Assembly: GCF_014493765.1 (NCBI RefSeq)
Contig: NZ_JACTVJ010000004.1
Location: forward strand, 434,001 to 498,000
Direction of reading: 5' to 3'
DNA from: Streptomyces polyasparticus
GTDB taxonomy: Bacteria; Actinomycetota; Actinomycetes; Streptomycetales; Streptomycetaceae
DNA length: 64,000 nucleotides
Shown piece after piece: positions 1 to 8,462 of this stretch; the stretch's first letter is position 1; each line of letters opens with the position of its first letter. Below the pieces are notes generated by a model. It was not told the DNA's origin, made no database searches, and saw only the letters and a list, made by a program, of their open reading frames with translations. A program made the translations under genes and the position numbers.

Positions 1-117
1 CCTCGGGCCGGCCGCCTGCCGCCCTCGGCCGAGCCGCCGCGAAGCCGCCGCCCGGCCGCAGCCGACGCACGCAGGCCCCCTATGCGTACGCCCTGTTCTC
101 GACTAAGTACCGAGGAC

Positions 118-192
118 ATGTCGAAGAAGACGCGCAAGCGGAAATGGCGGATCAAAAAGGGCAAGGCCAACCACGGAAGGCGCCCCGCCTAG
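118..192 (+). CDS. 50S ribosomal protein bL37
   Basis: A 24-residue, very basic peptide (MSKKTRKRKW... ending KANHGRRPA) whose length and KANHG(K/R)RP tail match bL37, the tiny actinobacterial large-subunit protein known from mycobacterial ribosome structures. It would bind 23S rRNA. There is no usable Shine-Dalgarno spacing: GAGGA ends one base before the ATG. A -10-like TAAGTA at 104-109 would place the transcript start at or next to the ATG, so leaderless translation is likely; that is inference. A small GC-rich hairpin at 204-220 follows and may end it against the convergent gene downstream. The 117 bases before it hold nothing I can assign. Confidence 0.72.
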   Translation: MSKKTRKRKWRIKKGKANHGRRPA

Positions 193-226
193 CAGGAGTC
201 GGCCTGGCCGGGGGGCCGGCGAGGAC

Positions 227-928
227 CTAGCTCGGGCTCTGCGGCGTCCCGTAGCCGTCCTTGCTCGGGCTCTGCGGCGTCCCGTAGCCGTCCTTCGGCT
301 GCGGGGCGTCCCACCCCGCGGGCTGCGGCGGCTCGGGGTCGCGCGGCCCGAACAGCGCCGTCAGCGCCAGATGCACCGCGAGCGCCGCGATCGGCCAGGC
401 GAGCAGCGCCCCCTTGGCGTTCAGCTCGAGCGGGGCGTCGAACGCCACGCCTTCACCGGCCTCCTTGGCCCGTGCCACGACATCGTCGCCGGGACCGAAG
501 ACCAGCCCGAGCTGCCAGGCGACCACGGAGGCGAGCAGTCCGCCCACGGCCAGCGCGATCACCAGCGGGATGCCGCCGTGCCTGCGGAGCAGGAAGACCA
601 GCGCTCCGGTGACGGCGCCGCAGGCCAGGGCGAGCAGGATGAACGTTCCGTCCGAGCCGATCGCCTGCTCCCCCTCGGTGTCGCCGAGGAAGACGGCCTT
701 GCCGTCCGAGACCAGCGGTACATGCGGCGAGAGCCAGGCCCAGAGCACCCCGAGGACGACACCGGTGACCGCGAGCCCGATGACGATCAGGACGGCGTCC
801 CGTACCTCCGCGGTGAGACCGGGACCGCCGGCCGCGTACGACTCGGCGGGCACCTGGGGCGGGGCCTGCCAGGGGTCGCTCGGCTGGTTCGTGTGCGGCT
901 TCTGGGGCGGCGTCAACGGTGCGGTCAC
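227..928 (-). CDS. DUF2567-like membrane protein
   Basis: A 233-aa integral membrane protein of unknown function. A Pro/Gln-rich cytoplasmic N-terminus of about 40 residues precedes four predicted membrane segments, near residues 44-66, 94-113, 120-144 and 173-192. The first helix is followed by LWAWLSPHVPLV, which resembles the conserved start of the DUF2567 family of small actinobacterial membrane proteins; I am only moderately sure of that link. The C-terminus is soluble and ends in a perfectly duplicated 11-residue unit. It is convergent with the bL37 gene and lies downstream of the ABC transporter pair on the same strand, 82 bases from the permease stop. Confidence 0.7.
   Translation of the reverse strand: MTAPLTPPQKPHTNQPSDPWQAPPQVPAESYAAGGPGLTAEVRDAVLIVIGLAVTGVVLGVLWAWLSPHVPLVSDGKAVFLGDTEGEQAIGSDGTFILLALACGAVTGALVFLLRRHGGIPLVIALAVGGLLASVVAWQLGLVFGPGDDVVARAKEAGEGVAFDAPLELNAKGALLAWPIAALAVHLALTALFGPRDPEPPQPAGWDAPQPKDGYGTPQSPSKDGYGTPQSPS
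230..295. repeat. 33-bp perfect tandem duplication
   Basis: Two identical 33-bp units (230-262 and 263-295) directly before the stop codon of the membrane protein gene. Each encodes KDGYGTPQSPS, so the protein ends in two copies. Exact identity, including third positions, indicates a recent slippage or duplication that kept the frame. Confidence 0.95.
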
Positions 929-1010
929 CCTGCCATCGTGCCAGGCCTCGCCGTCACGCCCAGGGGGTGGGCCGCCGATCGGGGGTCACGGGCGTCTGCC
1001 GGACCACCCC

Positions 1011-1832
1011 TCAGCGCACGGAAGCCTTGCGGTAAGCCCAGGTCGCGGCGGCCAGCGAGATCACACCGACACCGGCGCAGACCCCGAGGTCGAGGGCCAC
1101 GGCGGCCCAGTCCGGGCTGCTGTCGAACGTACCGGCGAAGGCCTCCACGCCGTACGTGGAGGGCAGCAGATCCCGCGCGTACTGCAGCAGCACGGGCATG
1201 CCGTCCGCGGGCAGCACCCCGAGCAGGAGCGCCGCCGACATACCCAACTGGCCGAGCAGCGTGGCCAGTTCGGGCCGTGGCGCGAGCAGCCCGAGGGCGG
1301 CGCCGAGCCCGGCGAGCGCGGCGCCGGAGAGCGGGATCACCGCGATCAGGATCCACAGATGCGTCAGCGGCAGCCCGAAGAGCACGCTGCCCACGACGGC
1401 CGTCACGAACGTGCCGGGCACGGTGAACGAGGCATACGCGGCCGCCGCCCCGAGCACCACCGACGAGGGCGGCACGGGCAGCGTGGCGTAGTGGTCGAGG
1501 CCGCCGCTGGCCCGCAGCTGCCCGAAGTACTGGGCGAGCAGGTTCAGCGCCACGAAGGCGACGACGAGCACGGACGAGCCGGCGACGACGGCCCGCGCCT
1601 CGGACCCGCCGTCCACGACCCCGCGCATCAGGATCATGATCCCGACGGACTGGAAGGTCGCCACGAAGAGCAGCGGGATACGGGCCACCCGAGCCCGCGA
1701 CAACTGGGCACGGTAGACGGCGGCGAGCGATGGGAACAGCCGCGCCTTGGGGGCGAGTGCGGCCTCCGCCGCTGTGTCCTCGCCGGTGGCGGCGACCGCC
1801 CCCGCGACGGCCTCGACAGGCACCACGCTCAC
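1011..1832 (-). CDS. ABC transporter permease (ABC-2 type)
   Basis: A 273-aa polytopic membrane protein with six predicted membrane segments and a cytoplasmic N-terminus of about 65 residues ending in YRAQLSRARVARIPLLF, typical of ABC-2 exporter permeases. It should form the membrane channel for the ATPase encoded immediately upstream: its start overlaps the end of the ATPase gene (1829-1832), indicating translational coupling. The substrate cannot be told from sequence; drug or lipid export is typical of this class. The final helix is followed by a short basic tail (YRKASVR). Confidence 0.88.
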   Translation of the reverse strand: MSVVPVEAVAGAVAATGEDTAAEAALAPKARLFPSLAAVYRAQLSRARVARIPLLFVATFQSVGIMILMRGVVDGGSEARAVVAGSSVLVVAFVALNLLAQYFGQLRASGGLDHYATLPVPPSSVVLGAAAAYASFTVPGTFVTAVVGSVLFGLPLTHLWILIAVIPLSGAALAGLGAALGLLAPRPELATLLGQLGMSAALLLGVLPADGMPVLLQYARDLLPSTYGVEAFAGTFDSSPDWAAVALDLGVCAGVGVISLAAATWAYRKASVR

Positions 1833-2854
1833 GCCTTCACCAGCCCCTTTGCTCTGTCGGTACGGCCGCCGAGTGCGAGATAGACATCCTCGAGGCTCGG
1901 CGTGGCCAGCGTGAAGTCGTCCAGTGCCGCGAAGGCCTCTCCCCCGGTGACGGCGGCGACGGCGGCCCGCGCCTCGTCGGGTCCGAGCCGCAGCGTCCAG
2001 CGCCGGCCGGTCTCCTCGGCGGAGCCGCGCAGCGCGGACACCTCGGGCACGTCGAGCGGCGCCTTCTCGCGCCAGACGAGTTCGAGCCGCACCTCGCCGG
2101 CGACGGCGGTCTTGAGCCCACCGGGGGTGTCGCAGGCGATGACGCGGCCCTCTTCGAGTACGGCCACCCGGTCGAGCACGGTCTCGGCCTCGATGACGTT
2201 GTGCGTGACGAGCAGCACGGTGGTCCCCCGCTCGGCCCGGCGCCGGTCGACGGCGGCCCAGACGGCCCTGCGGGCGACGGGGTCCATCCCGGTGGTGGGC
2301 TCGTCGAGCACGAGCAGCGAGCGCTCGCCGACCAGGGCGGTGGCGAAGCAGGCGAGCCGCCGCTGTCCGCCGGAGAGCTTCTTGAGCGGCCGCGAGGCCA
2401 GCGAGCCGAGTCCGAGCTCGTCGAGGACGGCGTCCCGCTCGACGCGCGCCTCCTTGAGCGGCAGCCCGCGCAGCCTGGCGGTGGTCTCGGCCGCAAGGGC
2501 GACCGTCAGCTCGTCGAGTGCGGTGGACTCCTGCCCGAGATACGCGAGAATCCGGGCGGCACGTTCAGGGTGGCGCACGATGTCGTGGCCGAGGATCTCG
2601 ACGCTGCCCGAGTCGGGCCGCATCAGGCCGGTGAGCTGCCGTACGAGGGTGGACTTGCCGGCGCCGTTGGGCCCGAGCAGGCCGAAGATCTCCCCGCGCC
2701 TGACCTCGAGCGAGATCCCGTCGGTGGCCCTGACCTCGGGCGTCGCGGGCACACCGCGCCGCCCACGCGTGGCCGGGTACGTCTTGACCAGCTCACGCAC
2801 GACACACACGGCGTCATCACCGTGCCCGGCCTCGGTTCCTGTGCGCGCACTCAC
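1829..2854 (-). CDS. ABC transporter ATP-binding protein (ABC-2 exporter)
   Basis: An ABC ATPase of about 341 aa that powers the adjacent permease. Walker A (GPNGAGKST), the signature LSGGQRR and Walker B with catalytic Glu (LLVLDEPTTGMDP) are all intact, and the switch His (LLVTHN) is present. The C-terminal 70-80 residues form an extra domain, as in daunorubicin-type exporter ATPases. I place the start at the GTG at 2854 (VSARTGTEAG): the ATG at 2905 adds a non-homologous 17 residues and neither start has a strong ribosome site. It overlaps the permease gene by 4 bases. Confidence 0.9.
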   Translation of the reverse strand: MSARTGTEAGHGDDAVCVVRELVKTYPATRGRRGVPATPEVRATDGISLEVRRGEIFGLLGPNGAGKSTLVRQLTGLMRPDSGSVEILGHDIVRHPERAARILAYLGQESTALDELTVALAAETTARLRGLPLKEARVERDAVLDELGLGSLASRPLKKLSGGQRRLACFATALVGERSLLVLDEPTTGMDPVARRAVWAAVDRRRAERGTTVLLVTHNVIEAETVLDRVAVLEEGRVIACDTPGGLKTAVAGEVRLELVWREKAPLDVPEVSALRGSAEETGRRWTLRLGPDEARAAVAAVTGGEAFAALDDFTLATPSLEDVYLALGGRTDRAKGLVKA

Positions 2855-2939
2855 GACCGAGCAGCCTACGGGACCGTGGGGTACCGCTTTGCCGCCGACC
2901 CCCACAAACCGGCCCGCTCACGCCACCGAACCGGCCGGC

Positions 2940-4193
2940 TCACTCCGCCGAGGCCCCCGCCTCCGCCCCCGTACGCACATCGATCTCCCGCCAGAACCCG
3001 GCCCTGATCGCATACCGATCATGCTCGTCGATCTGGTCGTCCTTGTGCGCGAGCAGCCCGAAACGGGCGGCGTACCGCAGCAGCTCCCCATCGATCCGGT
3101 GCGGAATCCGCGGGTAGAGCACCGACAGCTTCTGCCGACCCGCGGGATCCGGCAGCCGCGCCAGCCAGCGCCGCGCGAAGACCTGGCCGACCTCGTACGG
3201 ATCGCCGCCCACGGTCGTGATGTCCTCCTCGCGGTCCGCCCAGCGCTGCTCGGCGGTCGTCACCTGCGCCAGCGTCGGCAGCGAGGCGACCTCGGCCGGC
3301 TCGGAGGGGGTGCCGGGACGGTCGACCCAGCCCTTGTCGGAGGACCAGCGCAGCGTCGCGTTCGGCGGGTGCGGGGCCGCCGAACCGGCGCCGGGCGCAC
3401 GCAGCGCCGCCAGGTCCTTCGGCGTGGGCACGCCCTTGGCGGGTGTGTGCCGCTCGGCCGACTGGTGCTCCGCCGAGCCTCCCCCAAGCTCTCGACTTCG
3501 CTCGAGCAGGGGGTGCCCCCCTTGCGCGGCGGCCTCCGCGGACCGCTCGGCCGCGGCGGCCAGGGCCGAGTCCGGCAGCGGCGCCGACAGGATCGCGGCG
3601 ATCTCGGGGCGGGGCACGGGCGGCGGCGCACAGACCCCGCCGAGATCCTTGGCCCGTACGGCCTGGGTGATCCAGGCCCGGTCGAGCACGCGCCGCTCGT
3701 CGGCCTCGGCCACGAGGTCCTCGGACTGGTTGTAGTCACCATCGGCGGCCTGTACGGCCCACAGGTGGACGGCGACCCCGTGCTCCTTGGCCGACATCAG
3801 GCCGGGCAGCAGATCTCCGTCACCGGTCACGAGCACCACGTCCGAGCAGGCCCGGTTGCGGGCCAGCTCGGTCAGCTCGGCGTGCATGGCGGCGTCCACG
3901 CCCTTCTGCGCCCACCGTCCGTCGCTGCGGGTCAGGGCGCCCAGGCGCACGGTGACCCGGGACATCACGCGCAGCCGCCGGTGCTCGGGCTGCGGTACGC
4001 GGTCGGGGGCTCCGTCGAACCAGTAGATCCGCAGCAGTGGCTGCTGCGTATCGGATTCGGCGCGTTCTCGCAGGGCCTGGATGAGGGCGGCGTGGTCGAC
4101 GGTGATCCGCGACCGTGAGGGTTCTCCGGCGAGCAGGCTCGCGGCGGCGCCCAGCAAGTAGCCGGCGTCCACCAGGACAACGCAGCGGTCCAC
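2940..4193 (-). CDS. NYN-domain (DUF88/LabA-like) protein
   Basis: About 417 aa. The N-terminal 190 residues form a NYN (PIN-like) nuclease fold: DRCVVLVDAGYLLGA with the first acidic residue, YWFDGAP, KGVDAAMHAEL and VTGDGDLLPGL carry the conserved acidic metal-binding positions of the family. These proteins are thought to act as ribonucleases. A low-complexity linker follows, then a C-terminal domain of about 130 residues (TVGGDPYEVGQVFARRWL...) conserved in actinobacterial members. The GTG at 4193 is preferred: AGAGGG lies 8-10 bases upstream, while GTG 4202 sits directly against it. A 40-bp interspersed palindrome lies inside the linker coding sequence. Confidence 0.82.
   Translation of the reverse strand: MDRCVVLVDAGYLLGAAASLLAGEPSRSRITVDHAALIQALRERAESDTQQPLLRIYWFDGAPDRVPQPEHRRLRVMSRVTVRLGALTRSDGRWAQKGVDAAMHAELTELARNRACSDVVLVTGDGDLLPGLMSAKEHGVAVHLWAVQAADGDYNQSEDLVAEADERRVLDRAWITQAVRAKDLGGVCAPPPVPRPEIAAILSAPLPDSALAAAAERSAEAAAQGGHPLLERSRELGGGSAEHQSAERHTPAKGVPTPKDLAALRAPGAGSAAPHPPNATLRWSSDKGWVDRPGTPSEPAEVASLPTLAQVTTAEQRWADREEDITTVGGDPYEVGQVFARRWLARLPDPAGRQKLSVLYPRIPHRIDGELLRYAARFGLLAHKDDQIDEHDRYAIRAGFWREIDVRTGAEAGASAE
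3481..3520. repeat. Interspersed C5/G5 palindromic repeat inside a coding gene
   Basis: A 40-bp element bounded by CCCCC (3481-3485) and GGGGG (3509-3513), with an inner imperfect stem GCTC/GAGC, followed by a second CCCCC run (3516-3520) able to pair with the same G5. I recognise this C5-AAGCTCTCG-type palindrome as a dispersed intergenic repeat of Streptomyces genomes. Here it is read in frame and contributes the GHPLLERSRELGGG segment of the NYN-protein linker. Confidence 0.75.
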
Positions 4194-4489
4194 GAGTTCC
4201 ACCCTCTTCCCAAAAGGCCCGGGACTCTCCGCGTGAGGCGGGAATGCGGGGCGGGTTTGCAACGGGGTTGTCTTCGAGTCTGCCCGAAGGCGCGGAGGTT
4301 AACGGCCGGAACTCGATCTTCGGCGTGGCGTAGGGCGCATGAACTGACCATCACTCTCATACGCGCAGGAAAATCACTCCCCGACAGCCCTTATTACGCA
4401 CGGTAATTCTCCAAAATGCGGTGTATGTCGCCATATGTGAATGTGGTCTCGGCCCTGGCCCCTAGATCCCCCTCAGGAGGCAGATCACC

Positions 4490-4666
4490 ATGGCCAAGAA
4501 CAAGAACCGTCAGCAGCAGCGCGGCCAGCAGCAGCGCGGAGCGCAGCAGGAGCAGGCCGAGCGCGGTGCCGAGCAGGTCGAATCCGCGGCCGAGCAGGCG
4601 CCCAGCCCTTCGCAGTTCGCCGGCGGCAACCCTGGTAAGCGCCAGAAGAAGTTCGGCCACAACTGA
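4490..4666 (+). CDS. Small hydrophilic protein, 58 aa
   Basis: Encodes 58 residues starting MAKNKNRQQQRGQQQ and ending GNPGKRQKKFGHN. It has a Gln/Glu/Ala-rich middle, no hydrophobic segment, a basic head and a basic tail. A perfect AGGAGG at 4475-4480, 9 bases before the ATG, supports translation. Similar MAKNKNR...KKFGHN peptides recur in Streptomyces genomes, as far as I recall, but I know no function. It stands alone, is transcribed toward dnaE, and is followed by a strong terminator. About 225 bases of non-coding sequence with AT-rich patches separate it from the divergent NYN gene. Confidence 0.8.
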   Translation: MAKNKNRQQQRGQQQRGAQQEQAERGAEQVESAAEQAPSPSQFAGGNPGKRQKKFGHN

Positions 4667-4694
4667 GTACCGGCTAGGTCCGGTCCAGGCACAC

Positions 4695-4729
4695 CCAAGG
4701 GGCGCGTCCACTGCGGGCGCGCCCCTTGG
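4695..4729. terminator. Bidirectional hairpin terminator between the small gene and dnaE
   Basis: A perfect 12-bp stem (4695-4706 with 4718-4729, CCAAGGGGCGCG) around an 11-base loop, lying between the convergent ends of the 58-aa gene and dnaE. There is no U-tract, which is usual for Streptomyces terminators. Confidence 0.85.
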
Positions 4730-4758
4730 CGTATCAACTCATCTGATCCAGAAGCCGG

Positions 4759-7700
4759 TTATCCGGCCAGGCACGAGGGACCGAGCAGCACCTTCAGATC
4801 GCCGAACAGCGCCGGATCGGGCTGTACGCGGTGCCGGTCGAGCCGCAGCACGGTGGTCTTGCGCGCACCCTGGAGCTTGATCCGTACCTCGGAGTTGCCC
4901 TTGTGGTGGCCGAGGATCTCGCCGAGGCGGGTGACCATCGGCGGGGTGACCTTGACCGTCGGGATCGTGATGATCACCGGCGCGTTGGTGCCCGCGTTGG
5001 ACAGGTCGGGCACCTGCATCTCCATCGCGACCAGGCGCGGCACGTCCTCGCGCTTGTCGAGGCGCCCCTTGACGAACACCACGGCGTCCTCGACGAGTTG
5101 GGTGGACACCAGCTGGTACGTGGCCGGGAAGAACATGCACTCGATGGAGCCCGCGAGGTCCTCCACGGTGGCGATCGCCCACGCGTTGCCCTGCTTGGTC
5201 ATCTTGCGCTGCAGGCCCGAGATGATGCCGCCGATGGTGACGACCGCGCCGTCGGAGAAGTCACCGCCGGTGAGCTGTCCGATGCCCGCGTCCGCCTTGT
5301 CCTGCAGGACGTGCTCGAGGCCGAAGAGCGGGTGGTCGGAGACGTACAGACCGAGCATCTCCCGCTCCTGCGCGAGGAGATAGGTCTTCTCCCACTCGTC
5401 GGTGGAGAACTCGACGTCGAGTCCGAAGCCGGGCTCGTCCGATGCGCCCTCGTCGCCCATGCCGCCGAAGAGGTCGAACTGCCCCTCGGCCTCCTTGCGC
5501 TTGACCTGTACGACGTTGTCGATCATCGGCTCGTACTGCGCGGTGAGGCCCTTGCGGGTGTGCCCCATCGTGTCGAAGGCGCCGGCCTTGATCAGGGATT
5601 CCGTGGTGCGCTTGTTGCAGGCGACGGCCTCGACCTTGTCGAGGTAGTCGGGGAAGGAGGTGTACTTCCCCTTCGCCTTGCGGCTGCGGATGATCGACTC
5701 GACCACGTTCGTACCAACATTACGCACCGCGGAGAGGCCGAAGAGAATGACGTCGTCGCCCTGCGCCGCGAAGTTCTGCTCGGATTCGTTGACATTCGGC
5801 GGGAGCACCTTGATGCCCATGCGCCGGCATTCGTTCAGATAGACGGCCGACTTGTCCTTGTCGTCCTTCACCGAGGTGAGCAGGGCCGCCATGTATTCGG
5901 CCGGGTAGTTCGCCTTCAGATACGCGGTCCAGTAGGTGACCAGACCGTACGCGGAGGAGTGCGCCTTGTTGAACGCGTAGCCGGCGAAGGGGACCAGCAC
6001 GTCCCACAGGGCCTGGATCGCCGAGTCCGAATAACCGTTCTTCCGGGCACCTGCCTGGAAGATGGCGAAGTTCTTCTCCAGCTCCTCGGGCTTCTTCTTG
6101 CCCATCACGCGACGGAGAATGTCGGCTTCACCGAGCGAATAGCCGGCGACGATCTGCGCGGCCTTCTGCACCTGCTCCTGGTACACGATGAGGCCGTAGG
6201 TCAGACCGAGCGTCTCCTTCAGGGGCTCTTCGAGCTCCGGGTGGATCGGCGTGATCTCCTGGCGGCCGTTCTTGCGCTCCGCATAGTTCGTATGCGAGTT
6301 CATTCCCATCGGGCCCGGCCGGTACAGGGCCGAAACAGCGGAAATGTCCTCGAAGTTGTCGGGCTGCATCTGGCGGAGCAGCGAACGCATCGGGCCGCCG
6401 TCGAACTGGAACACACCCAGCGTGTCACCGCGGCAGAGCAGTTCGTACGTCTTGGGGTCGTCGAGCGGCAGGGCCAGCATCTCCAGATCGATGCCCTTGT
6501 TGGCCTTCACCATCTTGACGGCGTCGTCCATGATCGTCAGGTTCCTGAGACCCAGGAAGTCCATCTTGATCAGGCCGAGCGACTCGCACTGCGGGTAGTC
6601 CCACTGCGTGATGGTCACGCCGTCGGTGTGCCGCACCCAGACCGGGGCGTGGTCGATGATCGGCTCGCTGGACATGATGACGCCGGCGGCGTGCACGCCC
6701 ATCTGCCGGACCAGGCCCTCGACGCCCTTGGCGGTGTCGATGACCTTCTTCACGTCCGGCTCGTTCTCGTACATCGCCCGGATCTCGCCCGCCTCGCTGT
6801 AGCGCGGGTGCTGCGGGTTGGTGATGCCGTCGAGGTCGATGCCCTTGCCGAGGACGTCCGCGGGCATGGCCTTGGTGAGGCGGTCGCCCATCGCGTACGG
6901 GTAACCGAGTACGCGGGCGGAGTCCTTGATGGCGTTCTTCGCCTTGATCTTTCCGTACGTGCCGATCATGGCGACCTTGTCGGCGCCGTACTTCTCGGTC
7001 ACGTACCTGATCACTTCGACGCGCCGACGCTCGTCGAAGTCGATGTCGACATCGGGCATCGAGACGCGCTCGGGGTTGAGGAACCGCTCGAAGATCAGTC
7101 CGTGCTCGATCGGGTCGAGGTCGGTGATGCCCATCGCGTACGAGACGATCGAACCGGCCGCGGAACCTCGGCCGGGGCCCACCGCGATGCCGTTCTTCTT
7201 GGCCCACATGATGAAGTCGGCGACCACGAGGAAGTAGCCCGGGAACCCCATCTGGATGATGATGTCCATCTCGTAGTCCGCCTGTTTCTGGCGGTCCTCC
7301 GGGATGCCACCGGGGTAGCGGCGGGCCATGCCGCGCCGCACCTCCTCCTTGAACCAGGTGACGTTGGTGTAGCCCTCTTCCGGGATGTCGAACTTCGGCA
7401 TGAGGTCGCGCTTCTCGAACATGCCGGTGGTGTCGATCTGCTCGGCCACCAGGAGGGTGTTGCGGCAGCCCTCCTGCCAGGCGTCCGAGGAGTCCACCGC
7501 GTACATCTCGTCGGTCGACTTCAGGTAGTAGCCGGTGCCGTCGAAGCGGAAGCGGTCGGGGTCGCTGAGGTTCTTGCCGGTCTGGATGCACAGCAGGGCG
7601 TCGTGGGCGGTCGCCTCGTGCGCGTACGTGTAGTGCGAGTCGTTGGTGACAAGGGGCGGGATGCCGAGCTTCTTGCCGATCTCCAACAGGCCGTCGCGGA

Positions 7701-8304
7701 CCCGGCGTTCGATCTCGATGCCGTGGTCCATCAGCTCCAGGAAGTACCGGTCCTTGCCGAAGATGTCCTGGTACTCGGACGCGGCCTTGAGTGCCTCGTC
7801 GAACTGGCCGAGGCGCAGGCGCGTCTGCAGCTCACCGGAGGGGCAGCCGGTGGAGGCGATCAGCCCCTCGGACCACTGGGAGATCGTCTCCTTGTCCATA
7901 CGGGGCCACTTCTGCAGCCAGCCCTCCTTGTACGCGTCCGAGGACAGCTTGAAGAGGTTGTGCAGACCCGTCTTGTTCGCCGCCCAGATCGTCTTGTGGG
8001 TGTAACCACCCGAACCGGACACGTCGTCGCGCTTCTGGTGCGGCTGGCCCCACTGGATCTTGCGCTTGGTGCGCCGGGACTCGGGGGCCACATAGGCCTC
8101 GATGCCGATGATCGGCGTGATACCCGCCTTGGTGGCCGTGTGGAAGAAGTCATAGGCGCCGTGCAGGTTGCCGTGGTCGGTCATCGCGACGTGGGTCATG
8201 CCCATGTCGTTGGCCGCCTTGAACATGTCCTTGAGCCGCGCCGCACCGTCGAGGAGCGAGTACTGCGTGTGCACATGCAGGTGCGTGAAAGGCGGCTTGG
8301 TCAC
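4759..8304 (-). CDS. dnaE: DNA polymerase III subunit alpha (DnaE1)
   Basis: The replicative polymerase, 1181 aa, catalysing chromosomal DNA synthesis. The N-terminal PHP domain (HLHVHTQYSLLDG, TDHGNLHGAYDFF) keeps the metal-binding His and Asp residues associated with PHP proofreading in actinobacterial DnaE1. The catalytic palm has GPGRGSAAGS and the acidic triad region MPDVDIDFDERRR. Helix-hairpin-helix and OB-fold segments follow (GGIISGLQRKMTKQGNAWA). The start is GTG 8304, with GGAGGT 8 bases upstream; an upstream in-frame ATG at 8457 would add 51 non-homologous residues. It is divergent from the DUF2252 gene and converges on the 58-aa gene. Confidence 0.97.
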   Translation of the reverse strand: MTKPPFTHLHVHTQYSLLDGAARLKDMFKAANDMGMTHVAMTDHGNLHGAYDFFHTATKAGITPIIGIEAYVAPESRRTKRKIQWGQPHQKRDDVSGSGGYTHKTIWAANKTGLHNLFKLSSDAYKEGWLQKWPRMDKETISQWSEGLIASTGCPSGELQTRLRLGQFDEALKAASEYQDIFGKDRYFLELMDHGIEIERRVRDGLLEIGKKLGIPPLVTNDSHYTYAHEATAHDALLCIQTGKNLSDPDRFRFDGTGYYLKSTDEMYAVDSSDAWQEGCRNTLLVAEQIDTTGMFEKRDLMPKFDIPEEGYTNVTWFKEEVRRGMARRYPGGIPEDRQKQADYEMDIIIQMGFPGYFLVVADFIMWAKKNGIAVGPGRGSAAGSIVSYAMGITDLDPIEHGLIFERFLNPERVSMPDVDIDFDERRRVEVIRYVTEKYGADKVAMIGTYGKIKAKNAIKDSARVLGYPYAMGDRLTKAMPADVLGKGIDLDGITNPQHPRYSEAGEIRAMYENEPDVKKVIDTAKGVEGLVRQMGVHAAGVIMSSEPIIDHAPVWVRHTDGVTITQWDYPQCESLGLIKMDFLGLRNLTIMDDAVKMVKANKGIDLEMLALPLDDPKTYELLCRGDTLGVFQFDGGPMRSLLRQMQPDNFEDISAVSALYRPGPMGMNSHTNYAERKNGRQEITPIHPELEEPLKETLGLTYGLIVYQEQVQKAAQIVAGYSLGEADILRRVMGKKKPEELEKNFAIFQAGARKNGYSDSAIQALWDVLVPFAGYAFNKAHSSAYGLVTYWTAYLKANYPAEYMAALLTSVKDDKDKSAVYLNECRRMGIKVLPPNVNESEQNFAAQGDDVILFGLSAVRNVGTNVVESIIRSRKAKGKYTSFPDYLDKVEAVACNKRTTESLIKAGAFDTMGHTRKGLTAQYEPMIDNVVQVKRKEAEGQFDLFGGMGDEGASDEPGFGLDVEFSTDEWEKTYLLAQEREMLGLYVSDHPLFGLEHVLQDKADAGIGQLTGGDFSDGAVVTIGGIISGLQRKMTKQGNAWAIATVEDLAGSIECMFFPATYQLVSTQLVEDAVVFVKGRLDKREDVPRLVAMEMQVPDLSNAGTNAPVIITIPTVKVTPPMVTRLGEILGHHKGNSEVRIKLQGARKTTVLRLDRHRVQPDPALFGDLKVLLGPSCLAG

Positions 8305-8462
8305 GGCGAAAGACCTCCGGGAAACGCTCGGCGACGGACAAGGGGGGCGGCCATGAAGTCTACGTCCGCCCACTGACAGGTCGCGGGCACTTAGGGGTAC
8401 CTTCGAGCGTTGGTACGGACGGAACACCTGTCCCCCAGCACTTGCACCAGGAGGCACCAGGC

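Noticed and set aside
4831-8376. Very long plus-strand open frame opposite dnaE
   Set aside because: A shadow produced by high third-position GC. The minus-strand frame has every DnaE motif and a ribosome site.
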